From assembly GCF_016811995.1 (NCBI RefSeq), contig NZ_CP069159.1, positions 1,302,001 to 1,366,000 of the forward strand: 64,000 nucleotides of DNA. The letters run 5' to 3'. The translations under genes were made by a program, and so were the position numbers. This document shows positions 40,489-50,769 of this stretch, one piece after another. Every line of letters starts with the position of its first letter. Within the stretch, counting starts at the first letter, position 1. The notes below the pieces were generated by a model. That model was not told the origin of the DNA, searched no databases, and worked only from the letters and a program-made list of their open reading frames with translations. The DNA is from Citrobacter sp. R56. Lineage in GTDB: Bacteria > Pseudomonadota > Gammaproteobacteria > Enterobacterales > Enterobacteriaceae.

Positions 40489-42504
40489 ATGTCGGAAAAC
40501 AATGTGCTGAGTACCTTAACTGCGCAAATGGCGCAGGAGGGCATTCGTCGTCTGTTGGTGCTCAGTGGTGATGAACGCTGGTGCGCTGAACAGGCGCTCA
40601 TGCTTCGCGACGCGTTAGCGGGCGACTGGCTGTGGGTCGCGTCTGAAGCACCCGTTGAGCCGCACTGTCGGCCTCAGGCGTTGCAAACATTACTGGGGCG
40701 AGAGTTTCGTCATGCGGTGTTTGATGCGCGGCAGGGATTTGACGCTGCCGCGTTTGCCGCGTTGAGTGGTACGCTTCAGGCGGGAAGCTGGCTGGTATTA
40801 CTGACGCCTTCTTATGCTACCTGGGAAAATCACCCTGACGAAGATTCGCTACGCTGGAGCGACTGTCCACAACCGATCCCTACTCCCCATTTTGTACAAC
40901 ATTTTATGCGATGCATCGCCAGCGATGAGCAGGTGTTGCACTGGCAACAACATCAGCCCTTCTCGTGGCCGCACTTTCCTGCCCGTGACGACTGGCAACC
41001 CGCGTCGGGTGAGCCGCAGCCTGAACAAGCCGAAATTTTGCAGCAGTTGTTGCAAATGCCTTCCGGTGTGGCCACCGTCACCGCCGCACGTGGTCGGGGA
41101 AAATCGGCGTTGGCAGGGCAGTTGATCCGGCGAATCGGCGGTACGGCGATTGTGACGGCACCGGCAAAAGCGGCAACGGACGTGCTGGCGCAGTTCGCGG
41201 GTGACAAATTTCGTTTTATTGCGCCGGATGCGTTGCTGGCGGGCGCTGAGTCCGCTGACTGGCTGATTGTTGATGAAGCTGCCGCACTGCCCGCTCCGCT
41301 ACTTCATCGTCTGGTGGCGCGGTTTCCGCGCACGCTGTTGACCACCACCGTTCAGGGTTACGAAGGTACAGGTCGCGGCTTTTTACTGAAGTTTTGCGCT
41401 CACTTTGCACATCTGCAGCGTTTTGAGCTGCGCCAGCCAATTCGCTGGGCGCAAGGATGCCCGTTGGAAAAAACAGTCAGCGACGCACTGGTTTTTGATG
41501 ACGAAACATACGCGCAGACCCCGCGGGGCAATATTCGTATCTCAGCGTTTGAACAGGATGTCTGGCGCACAAATCCGGAACTGCCGCTGGCGGTATATCG
41601 ACTGCTCTCCGGCGCGCACTATCGTACATCGCCGCTCGATTTACGCCGCATGATGGATGCTCCCGGTCAGCATTTTCTTCAGGCCTCGGGGACCGACCGT
41701 GTGGCTGGCGCCGTCTGGCTGGTGGATGAAGGCGGATTATCCGCCCGTCTGAGTCAGGCGGTCTGGGCGGGCTACCGCCGACCCCGAGGCAATCTGGTTG
41801 CTCAATCGCTGGCGGCGCATGGAGGTTACCCGCTGGCGGCAACGCTGACAGGGCGACGCGTGAGCCGCATTGCTGTACATCCCACACGGCAACGTGAAGG
41901 CCTTGGTCAACAGTTGATCGCGCAGGCCAGTGCCGACGCGTCTCGACTGGATTATCTCTCTGTCAGCTTTGGCTTCACCGCGACATTGTGGCGCTTCTGG
42001 CAACGCTGTGGATTCATCCTCGTCCGGATGGGGAACCATCGGGAAGCGAGTAGCGGGTGTTTTACGGCGATGGCTATTTTGCCAATCAGCGAGGCGGGGA
42101 AACAGCTGGCAGAGCGTGAACATCACCGTCTGCGACGGGATGCGGTGGCGTTGTCTCACTGGAACGGTGAAGCGGTTCCGGTTATCCCGCTGAAAGAGGC
42201 TACGCTTAATGATGATGACTGGCAGGCGCTGGCAGGTTTTGCTTTTGCCCATCGTCCGCTGCTGACGTCGCTAGGCAGCCTTAGTCGTCTGCTGGAGACC
42301 TGCTGTCTCCCGCTTCCTGCGTTACGTGGACGTCTGCGGGACAAAGACAGTGAAGTGCAATTGTGCGCCAGACTGGCTCTGTCAGGGCGTAAAGCGCTGC
42401 TGGCCATGCAGAGAGCGGAAGTCGCGCAGGCGCTGGCAACGCTGGATGCCGGACGCGCGCAGCGGTTACATGATCGTATTTTGCAATGGCAATTTTTTCA
42501 CTAA
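40489..42504 (+). CDS. tmcA: tRNA(Met) cytidine acetyltransferase TmcA
   Basis: A 671-residue enzyme, the E. coli length. It acetylates the wobble cytidine (C34) of elongator tRNA-Met with acetyl-CoA and ATP. The RNA-helicase-like module has AARGRGKSALAGQLI (Walker A, about 197-211) and WLIVDEAAALPAPLL (Walker B). The GNAT acetyl-CoA-binding motif is RIAVHPTRQREGLGQQLI at about 462-479. The N-terminus MSENNVLSTLTAQMAQEG differs from E. coli in its first few residues. It starts 15 bp after ypfJ. Confidence 0.96.
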   Translation: MSENNVLSTLTAQMAQEGIRRLLVLSGDERWCAEQALMLRDALAGDWLWVASEAPVEPHCRPQALQTLLGREFRHAVFDARQGFDAAAFAALSGTLQAGSWLVLLTPSYATWENHPDEDSLRWSDCPQPIPTPHFVQHFMRCIASDEQVLHWQQHQPFSWPHFPARDDWQPASGEPQPEQAEILQQLLQMPSGVATVTAARGRGKSALAGQLIRRIGGTAIVTAPAKAATDVLAQFAGDKFRFIAPDALLAGAESADWLIVDEAAALPAPLLHRLVARFPRTLLTTTVQGYEGTGRGFLLKFCAHFAHLQRFELRQPIRWAQGCPLEKTVSDALVFDDETYAQTPRGNIRISAFEQDVWRTNPELPLAVYRLLSGAHYRTSPLDLRRMMDAPGQHFLQASGTDRVAGAVWLVDEGGLSARLSQAVWAGYRRPRGNLVAQSLAAHGGYPLAATLTGRRVSRIAVHPTRQREGLGQQLIAQASADASRLDYLSVSFGFTATLWRFWQRCGFILVRMGNHREASSGCFTAMAILPISEAGKQLAEREHHRLRRDAVALSHWNGEAVPVIPLKEATLNDDDWQALAGFAFAHRPLLTSLGSLSRLLETCCLPLPALRGRLRDKDSEVQLCARLALSGRKALLAMQRAEVAQALATLDAGRAQRLHDRILQWQFFH

Positions 42505-42576
42505 CTCCTTCAATTTCCTGGCATGGTCATTGTGATTAAGCGGCGTAGAATCGACCCATCAGTTAAGGAGATTGCC

Positions 42577-43275
42577 ATGAAACATGACCATTTTGTTGTT
42601 CAAAGTCCTGCCCAACCCGCACAACAGTTGTTGCTGCTGTTTCATGGCGTGGGTGACAACCCGGTTGCGATGGGGGAATTGGGGCGCTGGTTTATTCCCC
42701 TGTTCCCGGACTCGCTGATTGTCAGCATTGGGGGCGCAGAACCCTGTGGCCCGGCACCGGGACGCCAGTGGTTTTCCGTGCAGGGCGTGACGGAAGAAAA
42801 TCGTCAGGCGCGGGTAGACGCTATCATGCCGGTATTCGTTGAAACGATCCGCTACTGGCAACAGCAGAGCGGGGTGGATGCGAAGGCTACGGCGCTGATT
42901 GGCTTTTCACAAGGCGCAATTATGTCGCTCGAAAGCGTGAAAGCGCATTCAGGGCTGGCCTCCAGAGTGATTGCGTTTAATGGTCGCTACGCCAGTCTGC
43001 CGGAAACGGCGACAACCGCGACCACCGTGCATCTGATTCACGGCGGTGAGGATCGGGTGATTGAGTTATCGCATGCGGTGGCGGCCCAGGAAGCCTTATT
43101 ACGGGCGGGGGGCGATGTCACGCTGGATATCGTGGAAGGTTTAGGGCACGCCATTGATGACCGCAGTATGCAGTTCGCGCTCGATCATTTGCGCTTTACC
43201 GTGCCGAAGCATTACTTCGATGAAGCGCTGAGTGGCGGTACGCCCCATGATGATGACGTGATTGAGATGATCTGA
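42577..43275 (+). CDS. ypfH: YpfH, serine esterase
   Basis: A 232-residue alpha/beta hydrolase of the carboxylesterase type, the E. coli length. The nucleophile serine is in IGFSQGAIM (about residue 111). The acid and histidine are in HLIHGGEDRVIEL and VEGLGHAIDD. E. coli YpfH hydrolyses acyl esters in vitro; the natural substrate is not known. I use the ATG at 42577, which has AAGGAG upstream, not the earlier in-frame codons. REP elements follow it. Confidence 0.94.
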   Translation: MKHDHFVVQSPAQPAQQLLLLFHGVGDNPVAMGELGRWFIPLFPDSLIVSIGGAEPCGPAPGRQWFSVQGVTEENRQARVDAIMPVFVETIRYWQQQSGVDAKATALIGFSQGAIMSLESVKAHSGLASRVIAFNGRYASLPETATTATTVHLIHGGEDRVIELSHAVAAQEALLRAGGDVTLDIVEGLGHAIDDRSMQFALDHLRFTVPKHYFDEALSGGTPHDDDVIEMI

Positions 43276-43283
43276 TAGGTAAG

Positions 43284-43309
43284 GCCTGATACGCGTAACG
43301 CCATCAGGC
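43284..43309. repeat. REP (palindromic unit), first of a pair
   Basis: GCCTGAT / ATCAGGC ends with a 12-nt centre: a REP unit. It and the next unit form a BIME between the converging ypfH and ypfN genes. Confidence 0.8.
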
Positions 43310-43315
43310 GCGAGT

Positions 43316-43348
43316 GCCGGATGGCAACGCTACGCGTGCTATCCGGCC
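43316..43348. repeat. REP (palindromic unit), second of a pair
   Basis: GCCGGAT / ATCCGGC ends with an 18-nt centre. It lies 6 bp from the first unit; such pairs (BIMEs) can bind gyrase and stabilise mRNA 3' ends. Confidence 0.85.
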
Positions 43349-43354
43349 TGCGGG

Positions 43355-43555
43355 TTACTTCTTCGGTTGATCTTTCTTCGGCCAATCGTCGTCATCGTCC
43401 CACTTGTCGTTAAAGTCACGATGTGGGGGAAGATCCGGCTTATTGGCGAGGAATTTTTTATGGTCGACGCGCTTGAGATCTTTGATCACGTTCAGCAGTA
43501 CGCCTACCAGAAAAACCAGTATCAGAACCCACCAATATTGTGCCAGCCAGTCCAT
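43355..43555 (-). CDS. ypfN: YpfN, small membrane protein (UPF0370)
   Basis: A 66-residue protein, the E. coli length, starting [20 protein letters not shown] (one transmembrane segment) and ending in a charged tail with [15 protein letters not shown]. The function is unknown. I start it at the ATG at 43555; 8 more codons upstream are open but not conserved. It lies 27 bp after dapE on the same strand, so it is the last gene of the yffB-dapE-ypfN transcript. Confidence 0.92.
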   Translation of the reverse strand: MDWLAQYWWVLILVFLVGVLLNVIKDLKRVDHKKFLANKPDLPPHRDFNDKWDDDDDWPKKDQPKK

Positions 43556-43582
43556 GCTTATTTCCTCTTTTGGGAGCACTCA

Positions 43583-44710
43583 TCAGGCGACGAGTTGCTC
43601 CATGATACGTTGATACATACGGGCAAGCAGTTGCAGATCGGCCGCATTCACACATTCATTAATTTTATGAATGGTGGCGTTGACCGGCCCAAGTTCCACC
43701 ACTTGTGCTCCCATACGTGCAATAAACCGCCCGTCGGATGTTCCACCCGTCGTGAGCAGTTGGGGTTTGATCTCATTATAGTGCTCAATGGCATTCACCA
43801 CCGCATCCACCAGTTTGCCGCGTGCCGTCAGGAAAGGTTGGCCGGAAAGCCACCAGTCGACGGTGTAGCGCAACTGATGTTTGTCGAGCAGTGCCTGCAC
43901 GCGGGACTTGATCATCTCGTCGTTCAGTTCCGTGCTAAAACGGAAATTGAACTGGACAAAGAGTTCACCTGGGATCACGTTATTGCTGCCGGTGCCCGCC
44001 TGGATGTTGGCTATCTGCATACTGGTGGCAGGGAAGAATTCATTGCCCTGATCCCACTCAATGCCCACCAGTTCGTTCAGCATGGGCGCTGCACGGTGAA
44101 CGGGGTTATCTGCCAGATGCGGGTAAGCTACGTGGCCCTGGACACCGTGAATCGTCAGATTACAGGTCAGTGAACCACGACGACCATTTTTCACCACGTC
44201 GCCGACGATTTCAGTGCTGGAAGGCTCGCCCACCAGACAATAATCGAGTCTTTCGCGGCGCGCCATCAGCGCTTCAACCACTTTAACGGTGCCGTTCTGC
44301 GCGCTGGCTTCTTCATCTGAGGTGATCAGGAATGCCAGACGCCCACGGTGATTAGGATGCTGAGCCACAAAGCGCTCTGCCGCCACAACCATCGCCGCCA
44401 GTGAACCTTTCATGTCTGCCGCGCCGCGGCCGAACAGCATACCGTCACGGATCGTTGGCTCGAAAGGCGGGTTAATCCACCTATCGACATCTCCGACCGG
44501 TACCACGTCGGTGTGGCCGGCAAAGGCGAGGGTTTCACCTTGTCCGCGCCATGCCCAGAAATTCTGTGTGTCACCAAAATCCATGCGCTCGACGGTAAAA
44601 CCGATAGCGCGCAGGCGTTCAATCATTAACGCCTGACATCCCGCATCATCCGGGCTCAGGGAAGGGCGGCGAATAAGCTGCTGTGTCAGCTCAATGACCG
44701 GGCACGACAT
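43583..44710 (-). CDS. dapE: Succinyl-diaminopimelate desuccinylase DapE
   Basis: A 375-residue M20-family dinuclear zinc enzyme, the E. coli length. It removes succinate from N-succinyl-LL-DAP in lysine and peptidoglycan synthesis. Metal and catalytic residues are in [12 protein letters not shown] (His about 66), [10 protein letters not shown], and [13 protein letters not shown] (the catalytic/metal Glu pair about 134-135). It works in the same pathway as dapA, 6 kb away. It begins 3 nt after the yffB stop. Confidence 0.97.
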   Translation of the reverse strand: MSCPVIELTQQLIRRPSLSPDDAGCQALMIERLRAIGFTVERMDFGDTQNFWAWRGQGETLAFAGHTDVVPVGDVDRWINPPFEPTIRDGMLFGRGAADMKGSLAAMVVAAERFVAQHPNHRGRLAFLITSDEEASAQNGTVKVVEALMARRERLDYCLVGEPSSTEIVGDVVKNGRRGSLTCNLTIHGVQGHVAYPHLADNPVHRAAPMLNELVGIEWDQGNEFFPATSMQIANIQAGTGSNNVIPGELFVQFNFRFSTELNDEMIKSRVQALLDKHQLRYTVDWWLSGQPFLTARGKLVDAVVNAIEHYNEIKPQLLTTGGTSDGRFIARMGAQVVELGPVNATIHKINECVNAADLQLLARMYQRIMEQLVA

Positions 44711-44713
44711 AGA

Positions 44714-45070
44714 CTACACCTCATTAAAAAACTGCTGATAACTGGATTCGCTAAAGCCAAGCAGCATAGGCTTACCGGGCGTCCAGAGCAATGGTCGTTT
44801 TATTATTGCTGGCGTTTCTGTCATCAATGCGGCAGCGGCATTAGCATCGGTAATGCTATTACGCGTCGCTTCATCAAGTTTGCGCCAGGTGGTGCCACGC
44901 GTATTCAGTAACGCTTCCCAACCTAACTCAGCAATAAAGGTATTCAATAATTCACTCTCTAATCCGTCTGCACGGTAATCGTGGAAACGGTAGTCAATGC
45001 CGTGCGCCTCCAGCCAGCGCCGCGCTTTCTTGATGGTGTCACAGTTTTTGATGCCGAAGACGGTAACCAT
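44714..45070 (-). CDS. yffB: YffB, ArsC-family protein
   Basis: A 118-residue thioredoxin-fold protein of the ArsC/Spx family, the E. coli length. The single conserved cysteine is in [15 protein letters not shown] (C10). It lacks a second redox cysteine beside it (CDTI, not CxxC). The structure of a homologue suggests glutathione-dependent reduction, but no substrate is established. It is the first gene before dapE. It is the second ArsC-like protein in this window besides YfgD. Confidence 0.93.
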   Translation of the reverse strand: MVTVFGIKNCDTIKKARRWLEAHGIDYRFHDYRADGLESELLNTFIAELGWEALLNTRGTTWRKLDEATRNSITDANAAAALMTETPAIIKRPLLWTPGKPMLLGFSESSYQQFFNEV

Positions 45071-45243
45071 TTTTGAATCCTTTTACGCGAATTTCGAATA
45101 ATTAAGCAATATTATCGCAGTGCATGACCACGCGGAATAGTCATCATCGCTGTTATTTCTCAGGTAATTATGATCGTAAAATATAACATTGTTGAATGTA
45201 TTGTGAATAATGATACATGAATGTTCTTGAATATTCCGCAGAG

Positions 45244-45263
45244 GTGATAATTCAGATTATCAC
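45244..45263. other. Perfect inverted repeat GTGATAAT-N4-ATTATCAC
   Basis: GTGATAATTCAGATTATCAC: two 8-bp arms around TCAG. It could be an operator for a dimeric regulator or an RNA hairpin. Its core half-site GATAAT recurs in a similar repeat upstream of acrD. Confidence 0.5.
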
Positions 45264-45423
45264 TTGTTGCAATTGACTGTTTTTACATCAAAATTGAGAA
45301 AGTAGTAGATGATGTATGATTGTTGCAAAATATTGCAGTTGGTCACATAAAGTTTATGAGTATAGAACCATAGTGATGACATAGTCTCGTTTTCCGAAAC
45401 ATGTAATTGCACCAATCGGTTAA

Positions 45424-45451
45424 ATTATCTTCTCCTGAAGATAATGTTTTT
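45424..45451 (+). terminator. Terminator-like hairpin upstream of ypfM
   Basis: A 9-bp perfect stem ATTATCTTC / GAAGATAAT with a TCCT loop, followed by GTTTTTG. It ends 33 bp before the ypfM start, so it may end an upstream short transcript or act in the ypfM leader. Confidence 0.5.
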
Positions 45452-45483
45452 GTAGAATACCCATAATAATAAGAGAGGTTGTT

Positions 45484-45543
45484 ATGATTGAACGTGAACT
45501 GGGGAACTGGAAAGACTTTATCGAAGTGATGCTTCGTAAATAG
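45484..45543 (+). CDS. ypfM: YpfM, 19-residue small protein
   Basis: The reading frame MIERELGNWKDFIEVMLRK is the same length and, as far as I recall, nearly or fully the same sequence as the E. coli small protein YpfM. Its expression in E. coli was shown by epitope tagging. An AGAGAGG ribosome-binding site lies just upstream. It is amphipathic, not membrane-spanning, and its function is unknown. Its location between yffB and acrD is conserved. Confidence 0.9.
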   Translation: MIERELGNWKDFIEVMLRK

Positions 45544-45596
45544 TTTTCAGGAAGAAATAAGCAGTGAAATAATCATAGTGTGAAGGTTTCACACAG

Positions 45597-45628
45597 AAAA
45601 GGCGACCCGTTGGCAGGTCGCCTTTTTT
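45597..45628. terminator. Bidirectional terminator ypfM/acrD
   Basis: A 7-bp stem GGCGACC / GGTCGCC with an 8-nt loop, flanked by AAAA on one side and TTTTTT on the other, between converging genes. It serves both strands. Confidence 0.9.
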
Positions 45629-45637
45629 ATGGCGCGA

Positions 45638-48600
45638 TTATTCTGGTCGTGGTTTTAGCGGAAAACGCCGACGCACCAGCACGAAGAACAAGGGGACGAA
45701 GTAGATCGCCAGAATCGTTGCGGAGATCATTCCGCCCATCACACCGGTTCCCACGGCGTGCTGACCGCCGGAACCTGCGCCATTGCTGATCGCCATCGGC
45801 AACACCCCGAAGATAAACGCCAGCGAGGTCATCAGAATCGGTCGTAAGCGCTGACGACAGGCATGCAGGGTGGCCTCCAGCAGATCGTGCCCTTTCTCAT
45901 TCATCTCGTTAGCGAACTCGACAATCAGAATGGCGTTTTTCGCCGAGAGACCAATGACCGTGAGTAACCCCACCTGGAAATAGACGTCGTTTTCCAGGCC
46001 GCGCATCCACGTGGCGAGCAGGGCGCCGATAACGCCTAATGGCACTACCAGCATCACCGAGAACGGCACCGACCAGCTTTCATACAACGCCGCCAGACAC
46101 AGGAATACCACCAGCAACGAGATGGCGTACAGCGCTGGCGCTTGTGCGCCAGAGAGGCGTTCCTGATATGACATTGCGGTCCACTCCAGACCAAAACCCG
46201 TCGGCAATTCGCGTACCAGCGACTCCATAATATCCATCGCGGTGCCGGTGCTGACACCGGGGGCAGCTTCCCCCACAATCTCTACCGCAGAGTAGCCGTT
46301 GTAGCGCTCCAGACGCGGTGAACCGGTCTCCCAGTGGGAGGTTGCAAAGGCGGAGAAAGGCACCATCCCGCCCTCTTTATTGCGCACATACCAGAGATTA
46401 ATATCGCCTGGCAGCATGCGATATTTTGCCGCCGCCTGAACGTACACTTTCTTCACGCGGCCTCGGTCCATAAAGTCGTTGACGTAGCTCGACCCCCAGG
46501 CCGTTTGCAATGTATCGTTGATATCGTCGATAGAGACGCCAAGCGCCTGCGCTTTACGTTGGTCAATTTCAATTTGCAACTGCGGGCTGTCGTCCAGACC
46601 ATTGTGGCGGACACGGGTCAACAGACTGTCTTTCCCGGCGAGCTCAATCAGTTGGTCGCGCGCAGCCATTAATGCGTCATGCCCGGCACCGGCGTGATCC
46701 TGAAGCTCCATATCAAACCCAGCGGAACTGCCAAGGCCGCTGATCGCGGGGGGGCTACTGGCGAACACCCGGGCTTCTTTAATCTTGCTAAAGGCTTTTG
46801 TTGAACGCTCGATAATGGCAAACGACGTTCCGGTTGTGGTGTCTCGTTCGTCCCAGTCTTTTAAACGGACAAACATTCGAGCCACGTTCTGCCCGTTTCC
46901 ACCCGGTCCTGAGCCGACGGTAGAGAAGACGGACATGATGTTGTCTTTCTCATGGGTAAAGAAATATTTCTCGACTTCCTCCACCACTTTCAGGGTCTGT
47001 TGCTGCGTTGAACCGCTGGGTAACTGGACGGAGGTCGTGAACATGCCGCGATCTTCCAGCGGCAAAAATGAGGTTGGCAGGCGCAAAAACAGGAACACCA
47101 TACCGCCAAGCAGCAGCACGTAGATCAGTATCCAGCGCAGGCTGCGATGCAGAATTCTCGCGACCCCTTTTTCGTAACGTTCAGCATTGCGGTTAAAGCT
47201 GCGGTTAAACCAGCCGAAGAATCCTTTTTGCCCGTGCTGTTCGCCTTTATGCAATGGCTTCAGCAACGTGGCGCACAGGGCAGGGGTCAGGATCATCGCT
47301 ACCAGCACGGAGAGCACCATCGCGGCCACAATGGTGATAGAAAACTGTCGATAAATCGCGCCGGTTGTCCCGCCGAAGAAGGCCATCGGCACAAATACTG
47401 CGGAAAGCACCATCGCGATACCGACCAGTGCCCCCTGAATTTGCCCCATCGATTTGCGTGTTGCTTCGCGCGGAGTGAGCCCTTCCTCGCTCATTATTCG
47501 CTCGACGTTCTCCACGACCACGATGGCGTCATCGACCAGCAGGCCGATCGCCAGCACCATCGCGAACATCGTCAGCGTATTGACACTGTAACCAAACGCG
47601 TAGAGGACGGAGAAGGTGCCCATCAATACCACGGGCACCGCAATGGTCGGGATCAGCGTCGCACGGAAGTTTTGCAGGAACAGGTACATGACCAGGAACA
47701 CCAGCAAGATAGCTTCCAGCAGCGTTTTTACCACGTCTTCAATAGAGGCTTTTACGAAGGAGGTCGTTTCATAGGCCACCTTGTATTCCAGCCCATGCGG
47801 GAAGTACTGCGCCAGCTCATCCAGACGGTGAAGCACCAGACTGGCAGTGGCCATTTCATTGGCACCAGAGGCCAGTTTCACCCCGAGACCAGAAGCAGGA
47901 TTGCTGTTAAAGCGGCTGATGTAATCGTATTTTTCCGCCCCCATTTCGACGGTAGCGACATCCGCCAGTTTAACTTCGGAACCGTCCTGATTGACGCGCA
48001 GCGTAATGGCGCGGAATTGATCGGGCGTTTGCAGCAGCGATTGCGCATTAATGGTGGCGTTCAGCGCCTGTTTGTCTACCGAGGGCGTACCGCCAAGCTG
48101 CCCGACGGCGATCTGCGCATTCTGCGACTCAATGGCGTCGGTCACGTCTTTGGCGGTCATCTGAACGCTGTTCAGTTTGGCGGGGTCCAGCCAGATTCGC
48201 ATTGAGTACTGTGAACCGTAGGCATCAATGTCCCCGACGCCATTCACGCGGCTCAGCGGGTCCTGAATATTACTGGCGACATAGTCGGCGATATCCTGCT
48301 TATCCATTGAGCCATCGGTAGACACAAACGCGATAGTCAGGATGTTGGTATCCCCGGTTTTTCGCACGGTGACGCCCTGATCCTGTACCGCCTGCGGCAA
48401 CTTGCGCATCGCGGATTGCAGCTGGTTTTGTACCTGCTGCACCGCTTCATCCGGGTCGGTCCCGGCGATAAAGCTGAGTGTGATCGACGCTTGCCCTGTT
48501 CCGCTGCTCTGCGACGACATGTACATCAGATTATCGAGACCAGTCATATTCTGTTCGATAACCTGAGTGACGGTATTTTCCAGCGTTTGTGCGGACGCGC

Positions 48601-48751
48601 CCGGATAGTTTGCGGTGATTCGCACGTTCGGAGGTGCCAGATCGGGGTATTGTTCAACGGGCAAAGATAAGATGGCCAGGGTTCCTGTCAGGCACAACAG
48701 TATTGCCAGCACCCAGGCAAAAATGGGGCGATCGATGAAAAAATTCGCCAT
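45638..48751 (-). CDS. acrD: AcrD, RND aminoglycoside efflux pump
   Basis: A 1037-residue inner-membrane RND transporter, the E. coli length. It works with AcrA and TolC and exports aminoglycosides and other hydrophilic drugs, using the proton gradient. It starts [20 protein letters not shown]. The proton-relay aspartates are in the fourth membrane helix ([20 protein letters not shown], about residues 400-420), with two large periplasmic loops between helices 1/2 and 7/8. A BaeR-like box lies 70 bp upstream. It converges on ypfM and is next to narQ. Confidence 0.97.
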   Translation of the reverse strand: MANFFIDRPIFAWVLAILLCLTGTLAILSLPVEQYPDLAPPNVRITANYPGASAQTLENTVTQVIEQNMTGLDNLMYMSSQSSGTGQASITLSFIAGTDPDEAVQQVQNQLQSAMRKLPQAVQDQGVTVRKTGDTNILTIAFVSTDGSMDKQDIADYVASNIQDPLSRVNGVGDIDAYGSQYSMRIWLDPAKLNSVQMTAKDVTDAIESQNAQIAVGQLGGTPSVDKQALNATINAQSLLQTPDQFRAITLRVNQDGSEVKLADVATVEMGAEKYDYISRFNSNPASGLGVKLASGANEMATASLVLHRLDELAQYFPHGLEYKVAYETTSFVKASIEDVVKTLLEAILLVFLVMYLFLQNFRATLIPTIAVPVVLMGTFSVLYAFGYSVNTLTMFAMVLAIGLLVDDAIVVVENVERIMSEEGLTPREATRKSMGQIQGALVGIAMVLSAVFVPMAFFGGTTGAIYRQFSITIVAAMVLSVLVAMILTPALCATLLKPLHKGEQHGQKGFFGWFNRSFNRNAERYEKGVARILHRSLRWILIYVLLLGGMVFLFLRLPTSFLPLEDRGMFTTSVQLPSGSTQQQTLKVVEEVEKYFFTHEKDNIMSVFSTVGSGPGGNGQNVARMFVRLKDWDERDTTTGTSFAIIERSTKAFSKIKEARVFASSPPAISGLGSSAGFDMELQDHAGAGHDALMAARDQLIELAGKDSLLTRVRHNGLDDSPQLQIEIDQRKAQALGVSIDDINDTLQTAWGSSYVNDFMDRGRVKKVYVQAAAKYRMLPGDINLWYVRNKEGGMVPFSAFATSHWETGSPRLERYNGYSAVEIVGEAAPGVSTGTAMDIMESLVRELPTGFGLEWTAMSYQERLSGAQAPALYAISLLVVFLCLAALYESWSVPFSVMLVVPLGVIGALLATWMRGLENDVYFQVGLLTVIGLSAKNAILIVEFANEMNEKGHDLLEATLHACRQRLRPILMTSLAFIFGVLPMAISNGAGSGGQHAVGTGVMGGMISATILAIYFVPLFFVLVRRRFPLKPRPE

Positions 48752-48821
48752 TAAAAGAGGACCTCGTGTTTCTACGTATCGTTATGGGTATGACTTGCAT
48801 CACTGTAGCGGCAAGGCGTCA

Positions 48822-48839
48822 GGCAAACGTGGAGAAAAA
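48822..48839 (-). promoter_or_regulatory. BaeR-like box upstream of acrD
   Basis: The minus strand reads TTTTTCTCCACGTTTGCC, which matches the reported BaeR consensus TTTTTCTCCATDATTGGC at 15 of 18 positions. In E. coli and Salmonella acrD is activated by BaeSR (with help from CpxR). The site lies 70 bp upstream of the ATG. Confidence 0.7.
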
Positions 48840-48935
48840 AAGGAGATAATGTAAATTATCATGCCCATTTACAGCGTACGTTTTGTGCCTGTCGCGTCTG
48901 GCCTGTATTCAGGTTTTCTGACGCTTTGCCATTAT

Positions 48936-50636
48936 TTACGTCAGTTGACTCTCTTCAGTATCTGAAGACCGGAAACTGATACTCACCAGCGTACCTCCTC
49001 CGGAAGGTTGTGAAAAAAGTAAGGTACCGCTGAGTCTTTCAGCACGCTCACGCATAATGTTCAGGCCGTAGTGCCCCGGTGGTTCGTTTGGTTCACCGAT
49101 CCCCACGCCATTATCCCGAATGTAGACGGTATGATTTCCGTCCGGTGCGGTGACGCAACTGACGGCAATCTCGGTGGCGTCGGCATGTTTAATGGCGTTT
49201 AACACCGCCTCCCGGATAATCTGCAGCAAATGCACCTGCATTTGCGCATCCAGCGCCAGCGTGGGCAAGCGACAGTCCAGAGACAGTTTAGCGGAGGTTT
49301 GATTTTGCAGGGTATCGAGCATTTCGTGCAATGCCGAGGGCAAATCGGCCTGCTGCAATGTCAGACGGAAGGTGGTGAGCAGCTCACGCAATTGACGCCA
49401 GGCATCATTTAACGCGACGGAAAAATCGGAGAGGATCGATTGTGCTACCGCGTTCTCTTCCGCCACCGAGCGTTTTAGCAGGGTGAGCTGAATGCGTAAA
49501 TAGGAGAGCATCTGCGCCAGCGAGTCGTGCAGTTCGCGGGCGATGGTCGCGCGTTCTTCCATCAACAGCAACTGCTGGAAGTGTTTCTGCGCCTGGTTAA
49601 AGTACAACCCGCGCCCCAGCATACTTGAAACGCTGTTCAGCAGCGGTGCGGAGGCATTAATGTTGGGGCTTTGCCAGTGCAACTCACCGTAGACCGTCTC
49701 CTGCATGGTGACGGGCAAGATTTGCAACGGGAGGGAGGCGCTCAGCGTCCCTTCGCTGATGCGCCAGTTGTCGCCGACGGTCAACTCCAGATAATACGCG
49801 GCGTCATTTTCCCGCACGATCTTCAGAATATGACGGAAACAGTGCACATCGATCTGACTGGTATTCAGCGCCTGCGAGCACTGATAGAGCACCTCAAGTT
49901 GACGGTTGGCTTCATGCAGGTCGTGGGTTTTCTCTTCGACAGAGGCCTCGAGCGAACGATAGAGTTTATACAGTTCGCTCGACATCTGATTAAAGGTTTT
50001 TGCCAGCAACCCCAGTTCGTTGGGTAAACCGGTATCCAGCGGCGGAGTGTCAAACTGTCCGTGCTCTATACGCTGGCTCGCCATCACCAGTTGATTGAGC
50101 GGCCGCACGACCTGTTGGCGAATCCGCCGCAGCGTAAAGAAGACCAGCGTAAAAATCCCAATCCCGCCCGCCAGTGAGATGCCGACGACCAGCATCATTT
50201 TCCGCTCGGCGTAGCGCTGGAGCGCCAGCACATACAAATCTATCTGATCGACATACGCGTTGATGTTTTTTTGATACCACGGTAAATCGCCGTCGACCAG
50301 TCGTGCGTCCATTTCCAGCCAGTTAGCATGCAGTCGCGCGTAACCGCTTTTTACCGCGTCCGGAACGTACCAGGTATTCAGTTTTTGCAGCACTGGCGAG
50401 TTCAGGGTCTGCTGGAACAGCTGGCGGTGCGCATTCAACTGGGGGCTGCGGCTTTGCAGGTCGTAGCCCAGCCGATAGCTTTGCATACGCAGTGAGCCAG
50501 AAATATTGATGGCTTCGGCATCCTGCAAACTGCTGGCAAGCGTCAGCAACGCGACACCGGTAGAAAGTATCGACAGCAAAACAATGTAAAAAAATGCCCG
50601 GGCCAGGCTGGCCGAGACGGGGCGTTTGACCGTCAC
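48936..50636 (-). CDS. narQ: NarQ, nitrate/nitrite sensor kinase
   Basis: A 566-residue membrane histidine kinase, the E. coli length. There are two membrane segments (about 15-35 and 147-167) around a periplasmic sensor whose P-box (SGSLRMQSYRLGYDL) binds nitrate. Next come a HAMP linker, a signalling helix, and a HisKA_3 kinase with the phosphorylated His in ARELHDSLAQML (about 370) and an ATPase with RDNGVGIGEPNEPPGHYGL. It controls NarP and NarL and so anaerobic respiration genes. It is divergent from aegA. Confidence 0.96.
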   Translation of the reverse strand: MTVKRPVSASLARAFFYIVLLSILSTGVALLTLASSLQDAEAINISGSLRMQSYRLGYDLQSRSPQLNAHRQLFQQTLNSPVLQKLNTWYVPDAVKSGYARLHANWLEMDARLVDGDLPWYQKNINAYVDQIDLYVLALQRYAERKMMLVVGISLAGGIGIFTLVFFTLRRIRQQVVRPLNQLVMASQRIEHGQFDTPPLDTGLPNELGLLAKTFNQMSSELYKLYRSLEASVEEKTHDLHEANRQLEVLYQCSQALNTSQIDVHCFRHILKIVRENDAAYYLELTVGDNWRISEGTLSASLPLQILPVTMQETVYGELHWQSPNINASAPLLNSVSSMLGRGLYFNQAQKHFQQLLLMEERATIARELHDSLAQMLSYLRIQLTLLKRSVAEENAVAQSILSDFSVALNDAWRQLRELLTTFRLTLQQADLPSALHEMLDTLQNQTSAKLSLDCRLPTLALDAQMQVHLLQIIREAVLNAIKHADATEIAVSCVTAPDGNHTVYIRDNGVGIGEPNEPPGHYGLNIMRERAERLSGTLLFSQPSGGGTLVSISFRSSDTEESQLT

Positions 50637-50769
50637 ACGCGTAATCCTCTGTACAAAGGCAATGGGTAAAGCGCAGGTGATGAAATGATAGAGAAAGTCC
50701 TTAATTAACTAAAACGCAATTTCACCTGCCATGAAATAAATTGATCTGCCACAGGTTCTGGAGAAATAG

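Larger units (their letters stand above)
45071..45483. other. AT-rich 413-bp intergenic region yffB/ypfM
   Basis: There is no credible protein gene. The region is AT-rich and holds the promoters of yffB (left) and ypfM (right), a perfect inverted repeat at 45244-45263 and a hairpin followed by T residues at 45424-45451. The size and the terminator-like hairpin leave room for a leader RNA or small RNA, but I see no known sRNA family here. Confidence 0.5.

Noticed and set aside
47147-48205. A 352-codon open frame on the plus strand opposite acrD
   Set aside because: Antisense shadow of acrD; the translation is His/Arg/Gln-rich without a fold I recognise.
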